Positions 26,395-38,085 of a DNA stretch of 64,000 nucleotides are shown here, piece after piece. The notes under the pieces were generated by a model, which worked only from the letters and a program-made list of their open reading frames with translations, was not told where the DNA came from and made no database searches. Position 1 is the first letter of the stretch, and the number at the start of each line of letters is the position of its first letter. A program made the position numbers and the translations under genes. The DNA is taken from positions 7,068,001 to 7,132,000 of the forward strand of contig OZ234498.1 in the NCBI GenBank assembly GCA_965153455.1, read 5' to 3'. Source of the stretch: Sphagnum compactum (taxonomy: Eukaryota > Bryophyta > Sphagnopsida > Sphagnales).

Positions 26395-29129
26395 CAAGCT
26401 ACCATGACAAAATGACCATGGGCTATCTAAGGCCTAGGACAAAATTGATCATAGGTTGATTAAGGCCCAGGACAAATTGTACCTTAGACTACTTGGGGTC
26501 CTAAAAGATGAAATATTCTAATTGACACCTATGCCCAAGCCAATATTCCATGTCTTGAGGTCCCAAGACACAACAACATATTCTAGTTTTTACCCCCCAA
26601 GCCCAAGCCCAAATTTTGATGGCCCCCACCCCACTCCCAACTTTCATGGTCTTTTTGGAATTCCATACATGTGCTTCTGAACTGAGGGCAAGATCAAACT
26701 CTTCTGAACCTTGTATTTCAATCAACATTTCTACCTTCTATTGCATAGTTTTGGAAGATTCAGCAAATCCTCTTTTTTTGAAATCTTGTAGCTCTTCTCA
26801 TATGTGGGTCAATTATCTCCCCCCCAAAAAATGCTGTATAAGATGTAGAAGTTGGAACACTTCCCCCATCAACAGATATGCCTACTTAAGTGATGAGCCT
26901 TACTTTTTTTGTGAATACACTCATAACAAATGTGAGGGCTAAGTTAGTGTCATTGTGTTTTTCTCAATATCAAAATGGCTGGTCTCCATGTTTGCTTCCC
27001 AAAATTCTTCAGTGGCACAGTAGTAGAAGATATGCTCTTTTCCTTCAGTTGCAATCTCCTGTAACTTTAGAAGCTGATATTTTATTGTTGTTGCAAGGTA
27101 GGTATGTGGATTGTGTAGGCACCTACGAAGCATGCTGTTCCATTGCAGCTCAGACTGTAAACAGTGAAAGCTAGACGTGACCAAGAATGCTTCAAGCTCA
27201 GGGTGCCTTTCTGTGAAGGGACCCTTTCTTGTGTCATATCTTATGGCTGTCTCATGCATGTCAAGTCACCTCAATGGTCCCTGAGGCACGTGAATACATG
27301 CCTTTCCTGGTCTCAGAATGACCTTCCAGTAGTTGTGCAGCTTCTTCCTAAACACTGATGACTGAATGCTTCAAGAGGAAGTTATAGTGTTTAAAGATCA
27401 CATGCACTGGTTATGTTCTTAGACAATTGTAACAATGCTTTTGAGTTTGAGGTTAGCAATCGTAACCTGATTTTCTGAGTTTTACTTTTAGGCCAGCCAT
27501 TTCAAAGGAGCTGGTAAATATGCCATCTAACAATAACTCAACCCACAGACCATGCAGGGTTTCCATTCCCGCAACTGTGTAACTCCTCAAAATTGAGTGC
27601 ACCACATGATCCATATGCACATCACGGGTTAGAATCTGAGTATATAATTTTGCAGCAACCCAGGACATAAAGAGCATAGTTTATTTTGAGCCATTTTCAC
27701 TCACACTGCATACATCAATCTTAGCAAAGTATCAAGTACCCTCCACACTACTGATTTGTGTCAGCCAGAATAGATAATTGTGTGATGACCTCATAATCAA
27801 GGTTAGAAATATTTCTCACCGGACCTGAAGACACCATAACACAGCAAACTGCCGGAGAAAGGAGACTCAAAATAAGAGAGTAGAATAAAAATGGGACATT
27901 GGTATGAACATCAGTGTAAGACTCTTAATTGTTGAGTGACCATCAACAGAAACATATTTATTAAATTGCAGAGAAAAGTTCTGAATACCAGGTAACTGTT
28001 GTGTCACTTCCAGCAAGCAAAACCATAAAATACATGATAAGAATGAGTATGGTCAAAACCTTATGATTGCAATCAAAAAGTACCAGGCCAACATCAATCA
28101 TCATGAATGGCAATAACTAGCTGCCATTACACACCTCAGACTTCATCCACTACCAACCAGAAGTGTTGATAGCATACAATATTCTGCTCAGAACTATAGG
28201 CAAAGCTTTCATATAAAACTTCTGCATCCTGAGTTTTCACTCTCTTCCTGGAAGCAATGGAAAGAATCCATCATAATGTCAGCTAGCACTCAAGTATCCT
28301 AATCCATAAAATCAACAGTATCCTCATCAACAGCAACAAGGATGGTAGTGACTATCTTAACATCCCCACTGCCATGTCAGTACCTGGCAGGGCGTATAGG
28401 CCCATGTTAGACATCAACCCACTTGCTAAGTCTCTGTCAACAAATCTGGCACCCATGGGACGACTCAGCAATAATGCTGGCTAGGCTACCAAAAATGGAA
28501 GCCCAAAAAAAGAAACCATGAAAAGGAGGGAATACAGCAAAGAGAAAGGAAAAAGGAAAAGCATAAGAGAGAAAAAGAACAGGAAGGGAAGAGTAGACAG
28601 ACAAAGTGGGCTTTCAAAGTGATACATACAATGCAAAGGGGTGGGTAGATTGTTGAGACAGTCAGACACCCCACTCTCTGGATGTAGAAAGAATTTGGAT
28701 TGTTAACCAGCACCTAATCACGTGTTGAGGCACTCTGTGGCTTACTCTCTAAAATGCTCAGATGCAACTGAACATTATACCGCAGCCAAGTTGCACAAAC
28801 TAGTAGTTCAGGAATCTATAGCTGGGCTGCTCTTGGCAACAACTAATATAAAAGATACACTTTCTTATCCATCCACAAGATGAGAAATTGATCCAGACTG
28901 CCTGATATCAGTGCCCCTGTCTGCTGATATTTCATAATAAGCAATATACATCTACAGACATGTAAATATACATCTACAGACTACATGTCTTGCAAACCCA
29001 TGTTCAGCTGGCAGTCAAATGAAGCACTGAAAGGCAACCAAACTGAAAGATAGCACATCTCACCATGGATCCAATTCACCAATCAAGCTTCATACATAAC
29101 TAGCACCATCTCATGCATGAACAGAACCC
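26395..29129. other. Intergenic and 3' flank of the FBP7-like gene
   Basis: Short frames on both strands, none with recognisable domains. The segment nearest 29129 is the presumed 3' UTR of the F-box gene. It contains dispersed repeat family 2 copy B (28060-28290) and a possible further fragment ending near 28490 with ATGCTGGCTAGGC. Confidence 0.4.
28060..28290 (+). repeat. Dispersed repeat family 2, copy B
   Basis: Matches copies A, C and D in order: CATCATGAATGGCA, ACTAGCTGCCATT, GACTTCATCCAC, GAAGC(A)AC-like tract and ATAATGTCAGCTAGCACT. It sits downstream of the FBP7-like gene. Confidence 0.5.
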
Positions 29130-32100
29130 TCATCCTGGAACATAATAATCCATCTTGTCAACAGGAAGATTGAGAACTGATGTTTCCACCTGCATCCATT
29201 TCACATAAGTTTGGTGAGTTCAAAGACAATTATTCCACAAAATGGACTGTAGGACCTTTCTAAACAGACAGAAAGTATCTAAACTATTTCTTAGGCAGGA
29301 ACTGAATGAACTGCCAACCATATAATCACTTCTTCCATTGACTAGAATTAAGCTCAAACATACCTCTTCAAAGGGGACAAAGACAAATGCAGCCATGCCT
29401 CGTCGATGTGAGGTGGCTGGAATGTCTGGATTATGAGTTTCATCCTCCTCCCATCCTTCAGTCACATCTAAGACCTCTGCCCCACTTGACATCTCATTCT
29501 CATCCACTCCACATGTCACAAGGGAAAGCAAATCCAACCTGTTGTTGGCTCCAGTTACTGTTCCACGTAGCCTACAAAACAAATTTACACAATGAGCTAA
29601 TCTCAGGTTACTCATAATCCACCTGATGAATGGGTGGGACACAAAAAATTTCTAAAAATGGAGGGATGCATAGCAAAATCTGAAGGACATCTACCTGAGA
29701 CGAATTCTCAGGACAGTAGGCCTCTTGCCTGGGTAAATAAGTGCTGCCTCCACCTGCTCCCACACACAAGCACAAACCGTTTACTCATTTGCATGCTGAC
29801 ATTCTGCTGTCAGATTATGATTGGCTCTTTGCTACACATTTCCATGCATGTGTTGGAACTTATGCAGACATGCTTAGATGACCTGTGTGTCTGTGAGAGT
29901 GCAGCGACCTCCAAACACACTGTCCAATTTAGATGGTCGCCCTTGCAAGGTTTTGGCTACCTCCTTCAACCGCAATGGTGTCGTCTGTTGCAGTTCACCC
30001 TCAATCAGGAAAGTATCAAAGCAGATAACAATAACACACTGCACCAATTACATATCACAAATGTAATATAAAATTGCAGAGTTGTTTTTTATTCACAGCT
30101 AAAGTCACTTCAGAGCCCTGGTAATCACCACATGGTCGTTCATTAACCCCCTGCATTTGTCCCTCAGCCTCGTGTTGCATTACTTGTCATCTATCACACC
30201 TGAAACTATTACTCTGGAAGTATCTGGATTGTCAATGCAATTGATTCTGCAAATGGTTTCCAGGTTCTACCCCAGGCTCTAAAACCCTCAAAAAGAATGA
30301 GGAACTGGCCCTTGAGATAATACAACTACAAACATCAAGAGGGATTAGGGACAGAAAGGACATGAGACTATAGTTGAAACAGAGGAACTAAGGGAGCCAC
30401 TTCTTTCATCACTGGCACCTAAATTACTCTCTCCTCCTGAAGGTCAGGTCCAGCTTCAGTACGCTATAACCAATAAGAATACATCTATGAGTTTGCAGAG
30501 AAATCTTGGAAATAACACTTCAAAGGTAAGTGTTATCAGTTCCCAGACCAAGAGCAAAACCAACATAATAGTGTGGTCATAATCATAATGTGTCACTCAC
30601 AGAGTACCAGACTCACCTACATCAGGAATATAGCAGTGACTAGTTGCCACAACTCCCCCACTGGTTTCATCAGCTCTGGATGGTGGGTGTAGATAAGCAT
30701 ATTATAATATGCCCAGACATTACCATACAAGATTATTGTCACAAGTATTCAGAACTTCTCCCTCTTATACCTTAAGTAAGATACAACCAATAAGAACAAT
30801 AAATCTTGGCTAAGCACCTAACATCATCCACCTTGAACACATGTGCCTAACACCCTGATTGGTTTTCAAGAGGTTGCACACCTTATAAAGAAACTTTCCA
30901 TTAGTGAAAAAACGGATGTATCTATAATAGCACACCTGTCCACACCCAAATCCACAATTCAGTATCTCTCACTAATCTCAAGCACTAAGAATCCAAAACA
31001 CCCAAAAAATCTCAAAGCTGAGGGTCATCTTCTGAACTTTTGCTATTCTACATTGAACTCCCCTTTCCTTGTGTGAAAGATGGTAAGAGAATGCTTTCAT
31101 ACACAAGAAATTTTCAGGGCTGTGTTCATGATAGACATCCTTGTCATAAAGTTATTAGAACCACATAGGGTTCATTTCTATGCTTTAAGCCATTGTGGAT
31201 CCAAAGTGGTGACTGGAAGAAGAAAAAACAAGTACCAAATGCACTGGGTTTGTGGTCCTCCACTCAGCAATTCCTGCACGTATATATGTATTGCGGCTAA
31301 CATACAGCCCTGCAACAGTGTCACCACAAGAAACAGGAGCACTTTTCAGCCACCAATGTAAAGTAAGATAGAAGTTTGGAGGGTCAAAAATTTGACTAAG
31401 CAATGCGGGGACGGGATGGCCTGGTCTCAATTGGTCCTGTTATTGGATGGCTGGCTTGGATCATGGCTGGATTAACTGCATTTTATATGTTTCATATATA
31501 TTTCATCACTTTTGGAGGTAATTTCAGAGCCAATTCCTTCAAAGAATTTTTTCCTGTTTTGGGCGGAACAACATCTAAAGAGTTGGATAGGGAAGACAAA
31601 AGCCCTATCCCACTATTTGCAAACAGCAGAATAGATATGGAAAGAGATGATGCTATCTCTTCCAGAGGGAGATATATTCCGCATCCTAAAGAATCAGATA
31701 ACATAATGCTATTTCCTCTACTTGTACTAGCAGTACCCACTTTATTTTCCAGATTTATAGGAGTTCCTACTTTGCAGGGACAATTGAATCCTGATCCCTT
31801 GTCTAATTGGCTATATCCATTAATCAATGGTCCGTATGAATTAATTTCTAAAGAAAATTGGTTCAAGTTTCTATCAAATGCAATGGCTTCGATTGGTATA
31901 TCTTCGTCCAGACTTTTTATTGCTTATTTCCTATATGGACCTATCCCTTTCCATTCACGGAATCTACAGGGTAATTTCAAACCCTTATTAGAAGGAGGGA
32001 ACCCCTTTCTCCATTTCATATATAATTGGTCAATTTTTTGAGGATATATGGATGGTTATTACAATGTCATTTTTGCATGTGATCTCTGTCACTGTCAAGA

Positions 32101-33085
32101 CATCATCCTGTCTAAAACTTGTCTCTTCTCACAACTAAATTACATGACTTACCATCATATCGTAGGCGGGGGCGCTTTTGCCACATGGTGCGCCATGAAC
32201 CACCATATCGCATCCACAAAATACGTTCATTTTCTTCCCACCCAGTGACCTGCATGCATGATCATGCTCACCCTTAAATGCATATCCCAAATAACTCAGT
32301 TTCAACAACTGAAATTCCTTTGCTCGGTATCAAAACTTGGATGGTCATATTTCTATAAAGGCATAGAGCATCTTTTCACTGAACACACTCAGTGCTTTTG
32401 ATAGCCAATACACTTCTGTGATACTCAGAAAGCAAAAGCTCTCTTCATGTTATGGTAAAACCTTTTGGGTGTATGTACCCACACACAACCATCAAGTAGC
32501 CAAAATGGTGCATATCTTGGTTTATTGCCCTGCCTGGGACCCCAACCAGGTGCAGGACAATGAGTTAGACATTTGATGAAAGAAAAAGAGAAGAATGAAC
32601 ATACCTGCCATGTCTTTAAGCATGCATTCCGCCAAAGTATGGGACTACGAGTTGCATAGCGCCACTTCCGACACACACAAGCTGCCCTTCCAAGCGCATA
32701 TGGAGACATGTGCATAAACACCTACATTCCCAATACACATGCCCATAGCCGAGTTCATCCATGCCAAACACACAATCTCTAACTACACAGCAGCCACAGC
32801 CAAGTATCATAACAGTGGGAAATAAGCCAGAGTCAGAGACAGAGACTTGAAATCATCTAATGACCTTGACCTAATAGAATCCACTGAAAACCCGAGAAAC
32901 CGATCAACACAGTACCCTTAAAACAAAGCACAGTTGTCACTCACCTCTTGAAGAAGCTCATCTGGGAGCATGCAATGAAGAAGTGAGGAGTCGTACACAG
33001 GCTTGCTACTTGAACTTCCTGCAGGTGGTACAGGCCGTACCCTTGTGCCATACAAGCCTGCCACACACAGACAAGCACATCAATC

Positions 33086-33117
<32 letters not shown>

Positions 33118-33221
33118 CAAAACAGAGGGGTGTGCTTTGCAAACTTACTCAGCCAGGGCCGTTTTGTCTCCAGATACTGCAAATGTTCCAACCCCGTTCG
33201 TGGGGGAATCACCGTGGCCAT
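29130..33221 (-). CDS. FBP7: F-box protein of the FBXO9/Hrt3 family, AtFBP7-like
   Basis: Nine minus-strand exons, all with GT..AG junctions and matching phases: 33221-33149, 33057-32945, 32721-32605, 32249-32153, 31309-31236, 30038-29883, 29753-29695, 29571-29364 and 29189-29130; 957 nt, 318 residues. The F-box starts at LPDELLQE (55-62) and includes [12 protein letters not shown] and LWRNACLK. The FBXO9-type C-terminal domain follows: [66 protein letters not shown] and [20 protein letters not shown]-box proteins bind SKP1 and recruit substrates to SCF ubiquitin ligases. Arabidopsis FBP7 has been linked to translation under temperature stress. Odd: exon 6 opens with [14 protein letters not shown] where the family has a YYRYxRFFPDG-like core; a trace of that core is in another frame (see findings). 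The start ATG is the first in exon 1 and lies in acgATGGC context. Intron 4 contains a plastid ndhF insertion. Confidence 0.9.
30580..30745 (+). repeat. Dispersed repeat family 2, copy C (in FBP7 intron 5)
   Basis: Contains GTGTCACTCACAGAGTACCA, CCTACATCAGGAAT, TTTCATCAGCTC and GGGTGTAGATAAGCAT, matching copy A in order. It lies between exons 5 and 6 of the F-box gene. Confidence 0.55.
31405..32064 (+). mobile_element. ndhF: Plastid-derived ndhF fragment (NUPT)
   Basis: The plus strand encodes the C-terminal part of plastid NADH dehydrogenase-like subunit 5: [88 protein letters not shown], then NWS. The frame is open for 212 codons, 31403-32041. It ends at a TGA where the gene usually continues with an Arg-Gly-Tyr motif; GYMDGYY follows directly, so the homology runs past the stop to about 32064. 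The fragment lacks the rest of ndhF, so it cannot encode a working subunit. It lies antisense in intron 4 of the F-box gene and must be spliced out with that intron. The 5' edge is uncertain by about 30 bases. Confidence 0.93.
33083..33118. repeat. CT microsatellite in FBP7 intron 1
   Basis: About 17 CT units with one GC interruption, between exons 1 and 2 of the F-box gene. The in-frame Arg-Glu repeats in the minus-strand open frame come from this tract and are intronic. Confidence 0.9.
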
Positions 33222-35114
33222 CGTTGATCACCCCTGCCAAAACTAAAGAATCTCCTCTTCATCACCAGAAAAATATACAAGACCTAGAGTTTCCGGCATG
33301 TTCACAGCAACGTCTTTGCCATCATCACTCGCAATTGTCCATCACTCGAACACAAAACCATCGACCAAAACATTTCTTCCAACAGCAACAAGTCTCACAA
33401 ACATCTCCAAGAAACCCTCTCAAACACCTCCTCAGCGATCATCCCTACCAAACTTCCGCGGAATTATGCACGACACGGACAATCCGTCCGCAATCTAAGC
33501 ACGTCACGAGAGACACACAGAAAGAAAATCTGTCAATCCTCGAAAACCTTAGATGCTATTCTATCCCTACCGCAAATTGTTCTCATCAGCGCTGCACTTT
33601 GCGGTGCCTGAAGAACAAACCGAGCATCATGCCCAGACACGAGAGACAACAGAAAAAGCAAAACTATTCACGCGACTGAGCGCGCGAAGCCGTGGAGGAA
33701 TGTGATTAGCATCGGCTTACAAAAATTCTTCGGCGTCTTGAGGGAAACATGAAGTGCGAGCGTTCTTCCAAAACAAATAGTCGAGAGGCTCATCCCCGTG
33801 CGTCTTTTACTAAGCTCTTTTGTCGTCTTCACGCCTCCTCCTCTCTCCGTTGCATTTTCTTTCACCAGATGCTTCTTGGCGGCATAGTGACGACTCCACC
33901 AACAACACGACTGATTTCACGCAAGGGAGCAGCCAGGCATTGAGAGAGGACAAGAAGAACCAAAAGCGCGTGAGAAATCTCAATACCGGACAATAGCCGA
34001 AGACTGGATTTCTGTAGCAGGAGAGGAGGAGTGGGAAGTGCAGAGTAGAAGAAACCCAGACTTCACATGCAACAGAGTTTGTTTGGAATGTATGCAGGGA
34101 TGGATTAGACGAGCTTTGCTTGGCAGATAGCAAGTGTGATTTCTTGCTTGCCAAGTGATGACCCAAAAAGTTTGTAATGTGTGCCAATGCTCATCACTAA
34201 ACACAATGGACTAGCGAAACACCCAAGATCTCCAACTATCTGCCAAGTTAAACGAGCACTAGAAATGATGAAAGAGTAGATAGGCTGAAACATCAAAAGC
34301 GGATGTGATTGCCATCATAGCATATTTTCATTTGGATTCTAGCTTTGCATGATGCTAGCATGACCAATGAGCTGAGGAGCAAGGAGCATTCAGTGGTCAA
34401 GATAGCTCATTTCTGTTTCTATCTTGTGCTCCAAGAACCCATGATCTGCATGGTTACCTGCATGCATCTTTGTTTGTAATCAATTGTTCTCAGCTTGCTT
34501 TCAATTGATGGCTGATGATAGATGGGGCTCACTCTCTCTCTATTCCACAGCAATGCTACGGTCTATTGCACTCGTTGCTGCGGTCTATTGCACTGAATGT
34601 GGAACTGTTACAGAGACCAGCAAGTTGAAACTTTGATCATCACATTCCCATGCATCATCTGTGATAGGTAGTAGATTCTCAGCTAGAAAAAAACACCCAA
34701 CTGCAGGTACCCATGATTTGTGTGATTCTTCAATTGTCATCCCTCACAACTTGATAAGTCTAGCCACCAGCACATTAAATTATACATAGTCCAAGAAACA
34801 AATCACAAAAGCAGCACAAAGACCACCTGTTCAAATTGCACATGCCCACATGGTTGCTATCTTTGGCTTCTCCTTTGCACTTTGCAAAATCTCTCCTAGT
34901 TCTTCTACCTGTTTTTGAACTTCACACAATCTACAGATCCCATAATCTCTTGCACCACAGGATTACTGCACAAGAGAACCTAGTTTTGAACTTCAGAATC
35001 TACTAAGGGTTTTCCCATAATCTCTTGCACAATAGCATTACACAGAGAATCCAAATGAGATTCAACAACAACAACAACAAAAAAAAAATAGTGCCTTCAC
35101 GCACAAGGCAAGAC
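33222..35114 (-). other. Promoter of the FBP7-like gene and 3' flank of the PRXL2 gene
   Basis: Spacer of about 1.9 kb between two head-to-tail genes. It should hold the F-box gene's 5' UTR and promoter (nearer 33222-34300, GC-richer) and the PRXL2 3' UTR (nearer 35114). A local duplication of CGGTCTATTGCACT lies at about 34559-34595. The overlapping frames at 33137-34296 show no family resemblance. Confidence 0.4.
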
Positions 35115-38085
35115 TCAAAGGGATTGACATACTTTGAAAACTTCCTCTAAAGGAGCCCAATCCCCAAACTCCTTTTCAATGAATTGGTAAAGAACGCCTG
35201 TTTTGCCAGATCCAAGGATATACAAACCCCCCTTGATCAGACCCTCACCAATGGTGTTGTATTGAATCCCTGTTGTCTTTGCACGTTTCCAATTTTGGAT
35301 TGCTCGGGGGCTGAATACAAAGCCTGTAAGTAGGTTTCCCTTGCGAAGCTTTCCTCCACCCAATGCCTTGAAAAACTCGCGGTTCTCATCCAACAGCACA
35401 GTGCCAGCCCAGTAGTGTGGCCAGAATGCCCTGACTTCTGACTCTATGTGTTCATTCAAAACAACCACCAGCTGCACTCCCATAGCATCGAAGATGGGCT
35501 TTCGTGCATACAACTGATGAGCTTCTCCCCTGCACATGATACACCTGCAATTTGAAACCCTCTTACCACTTAGATTTTTCATAAAAAAACAACTAGATTA
35601 GCATTCAGGACACTAGGTACATGTGGACTAAATCATCAGCAGGTGCATCAGATGCAACACTACTTTACCCATGGGTAGATTGAGCAGCACTATCAAGTGT
35701 TCTCTCCAGTACAAGTGCTTATGGGTGACTTTTGGGATGCCAATCAGCTCATCTGCTGTACACACTCAAAATCAGCTTCTCCTGTATACACTTCTCGACT
35801 AATTAAATCTGCAGTACCCTTCCTAATACAACTCTGGTGATAGCTTCAGAGGAGTTGTACAGAGACAAATATCTCCACTTGTACTGAGAACTTCCCCATA
35901 TGTAAAAAATAAAGTCAACCTGAATTTGGAGATACCCAATAAGAAGGTTAACCTCACAATATCAGTGATAGCAACAAGAGGAGACCCAACCCAAACAAAC
36001 AAAGAGTAATGGCAACAGTCACCAATGGGTTCAGAGACCATTAACAGCAGCATGTGTGGTAGTGGTCAGCTACCATTGACATCATCAGCCCCTAGCAGTG
36101 TGTGGAGGTGATTTTCATACACAATCAGTGTAATAAACTTCTGTCACAAGATTGACAGTAATGGGAAGGCTCAGTCATGACGCTGGCTAGCTCGACAAAC
36201 ACCAAAAAAAGAAGGTTGACCAAGGAAACCAGAAGAAAAAAACGGGAAATGCAAAAAGACATATCCTACTCAGATACACTAGTCATGAAGAATGCTAAGA
36301 AATTCAAGCATGAAAAACCTACAAAATTGTCTTATCTATTTCCCCAAACTGTAGTTCCTTCAGAGGTGGACAACTACAACCAGGGGGAACAATTGCCCAA
36401 TCCAATCCCCAAACATTGAGAAGCCCTGAGGCATCCACAACAATGAAGCACTCTTCATACCTACAAGGTTTCAGAAGCTTGGATCTCCATATGCAAACAA
36501 GATAGTGTCTTCTGATCAATCCATTACTCTCTCCCCAACACAAGGAGCCAGTTCAACTAGATAACCATGTTCTTTCTCCTCGAGATGAGAACCCCCAAGT
36601 TCTGCACATGGCCAGAAAAAGCGACACTAAGAAGGCAGAGAGAGAAAATTACCCAGGGCGGCGGAGGCAGAAGATTAAGGTGGGTTTGTCCACCCACAAC
36701 TCTGAGGCTTTGACAGGGGGTAGCATCTTCATTCTCTGCAGATCTGCATCTGCTCCTGCTTTGTGCACAGGTGCCAACTTTCTCAGAACAATGTTTTCCA
36801 ACACTGAAAGCTTTGTCATACCCTTTCCCCAATCATTGACTGTCCCAATTCCACATGTGGCTATGGATGGTTCTGCCTTGAATATTCCTTTAGATTCACC
36901 AGATTGCTTGGAATCTCCAAGGGGTCTGAGCAGAGTTGGAGGCTGGAACCCATCTGAATTGGCTGTCGATGGTAGGATTTGCGCATACATTTCATTGTTC
37001 AAAGATCCAGGAGATGCAAGTTTCTCCTTCTCCTTTAGTTGATCAGCATCCAAGTCACAGCCATCAAGCTTAGAATGAACAACTGCAGTTGTGCTGTCTT
37101 CAGGAGCCTCTGTGGAAACCACATTGTCAGAATGGGAATGGAATGGGGCAACAACCCCTGTCCTTGCTTTCAATGGGTGGGTGGAGGGCATCTTGATTCC
37201 ACAAGCAAGGGACCTGTCTGTGAACCTCGAGACATCAGCTTTTCTCATACCAAACTCGGACATCAACTCCACAGGGCTGGTGATGAGCAAATCCGGCAAG
37301 TTCTTCCCTGATGCCTCTATCTTGTCTGCGTACTCCATCAGTGATCGATCATGGAGGTAGATTCGTAGCTCCAGGGCATCCTGAAAACATAATCAACCAC
37401 AAAAGCAAGACCCTTAAAAGCTGTTAATGACCATTAAAGAAACAGAACTAACTCACTCTCTCATGCAACTGGCTTTTGCTGCAAGAGTAGGTGAACTGAT
37501 CATCACAAGCAGAAGTCTGAAGGGTGTGACCGAACCGAATTCCTTGGATCCAGATTAGCAAGTCAGGAGTTGGAAGCAACTTCCTCTGCATTCAAGAGTC
37601 CTAAGCAGATTCCATCAAATCTCAATTGGAACAAAAAGACCCACCCATACATGGCTGTGTTCAATTATATTTCTTTGCATGTCATGGAAGGAACAACACT
37701 TCCAGAAGAGGAAGATCACCAGCTCTTCCATGGACATAAATTCATGTTGAGATCACAGACATCAACCCCAAAAAAATTAATTACAAAAAAAAATTGTCAA
37801 TTTCTTCTGACTTCTTGGAGACAGTAGATTCCACCCTAAAAACTGCTATTTGCTTTGAACTTGAACCAAGTTCTCACAAAGCATCAACAAACCCAAAAAG
37901 CAAACCCTGAACTAAGGAAAGGGATGGCTTACCCGCTGTGGGTCTGTGAGGTCGATGGCTTCCATATCTTCAGCTTGCATCATCTTCAGAGTAGGTACGT
38001 CGTCCCAGCCATCATCAGCCAACTTCTGTGTTATCTCTTTCAAAACTCCTTGCCCTAAAAATTCGTGCACCGCATAAGACGCCAT
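35115..38085 (-). CDS. SAM-domain peroxiredoxin-like 2 protein (AhpC/TSA, PRXL2/FAM213 family)
   Basis: Three minus-strand exons with consistent phases: 38085-37933, 37380-36653 and 35544-35115; 1311 nt, 436 residues. Residues 1-75 form a SAM domain (YAVHEFLGQGVLKEITQKL, DGWDDVPTLKMM, ALELRIYLHDRSL). A second helical SAM-like stretch follows at about 66-110 (LPDLLITSPVELMSEFGMR). After a low-complexity linker, residues 275-436 are a thioredoxin-fold PRXL2 domain: KPTLIFCLRRPG runs across the exon 2/3 junction into CIMCRGEAHQLYA, giving a CxxC pair (295 and 298), then YWAGTVLLDENREFFKALG and IGEGLIKGGLYILG. Members of this family are thiol redox proteins; substrates in plants are not known to me. 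SAM domains usually mediate self-association. No transit peptide is evident, so it is probably cytosolic or nuclear. The start is the first ATG in frame. Confidence 0.9.
36055..36195 (+). repeat. Dispersed repeat family 2, copy D (in PRXL2 intron 2)
   Basis: A more diverged copy with CAGCTACCATTGACATCATCAGC and an end at CATGACGCTGGCTAGCTCGAC. It lies between exons 2 and 3 of the PRXL2 gene. Confidence 0.4.

Noticed and set aside
26939-27259. A 106-codon minus-strand frame downstream of the F-box gene, considered as a further exon
   Set aside because: The F-box protein already ends in the conserved last exon at 29130-29189, and the frame has no family resemblance.
31492-31866. A 124-codon minus-strand frame in the F-box gene intron 4
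   Set aside because: It is the complement of the inserted ndhF fragment, not an F-box exon; flanking exons join in phase without it.
33006-33221. A 71-codon frame with Arg-Glu repeats as a complete small protein
   Set aside because: Its first 24 codons are F-box exon 1; the rest reads into the donor GTAAGT and the CT microsatellite of intron 1.
36608-37360. Plus-strand frames of 144, 90 and 89 codons
   Set aside because: Antisense shadows of the 728-bp exon 2 of the SAM-PRXL2 gene.
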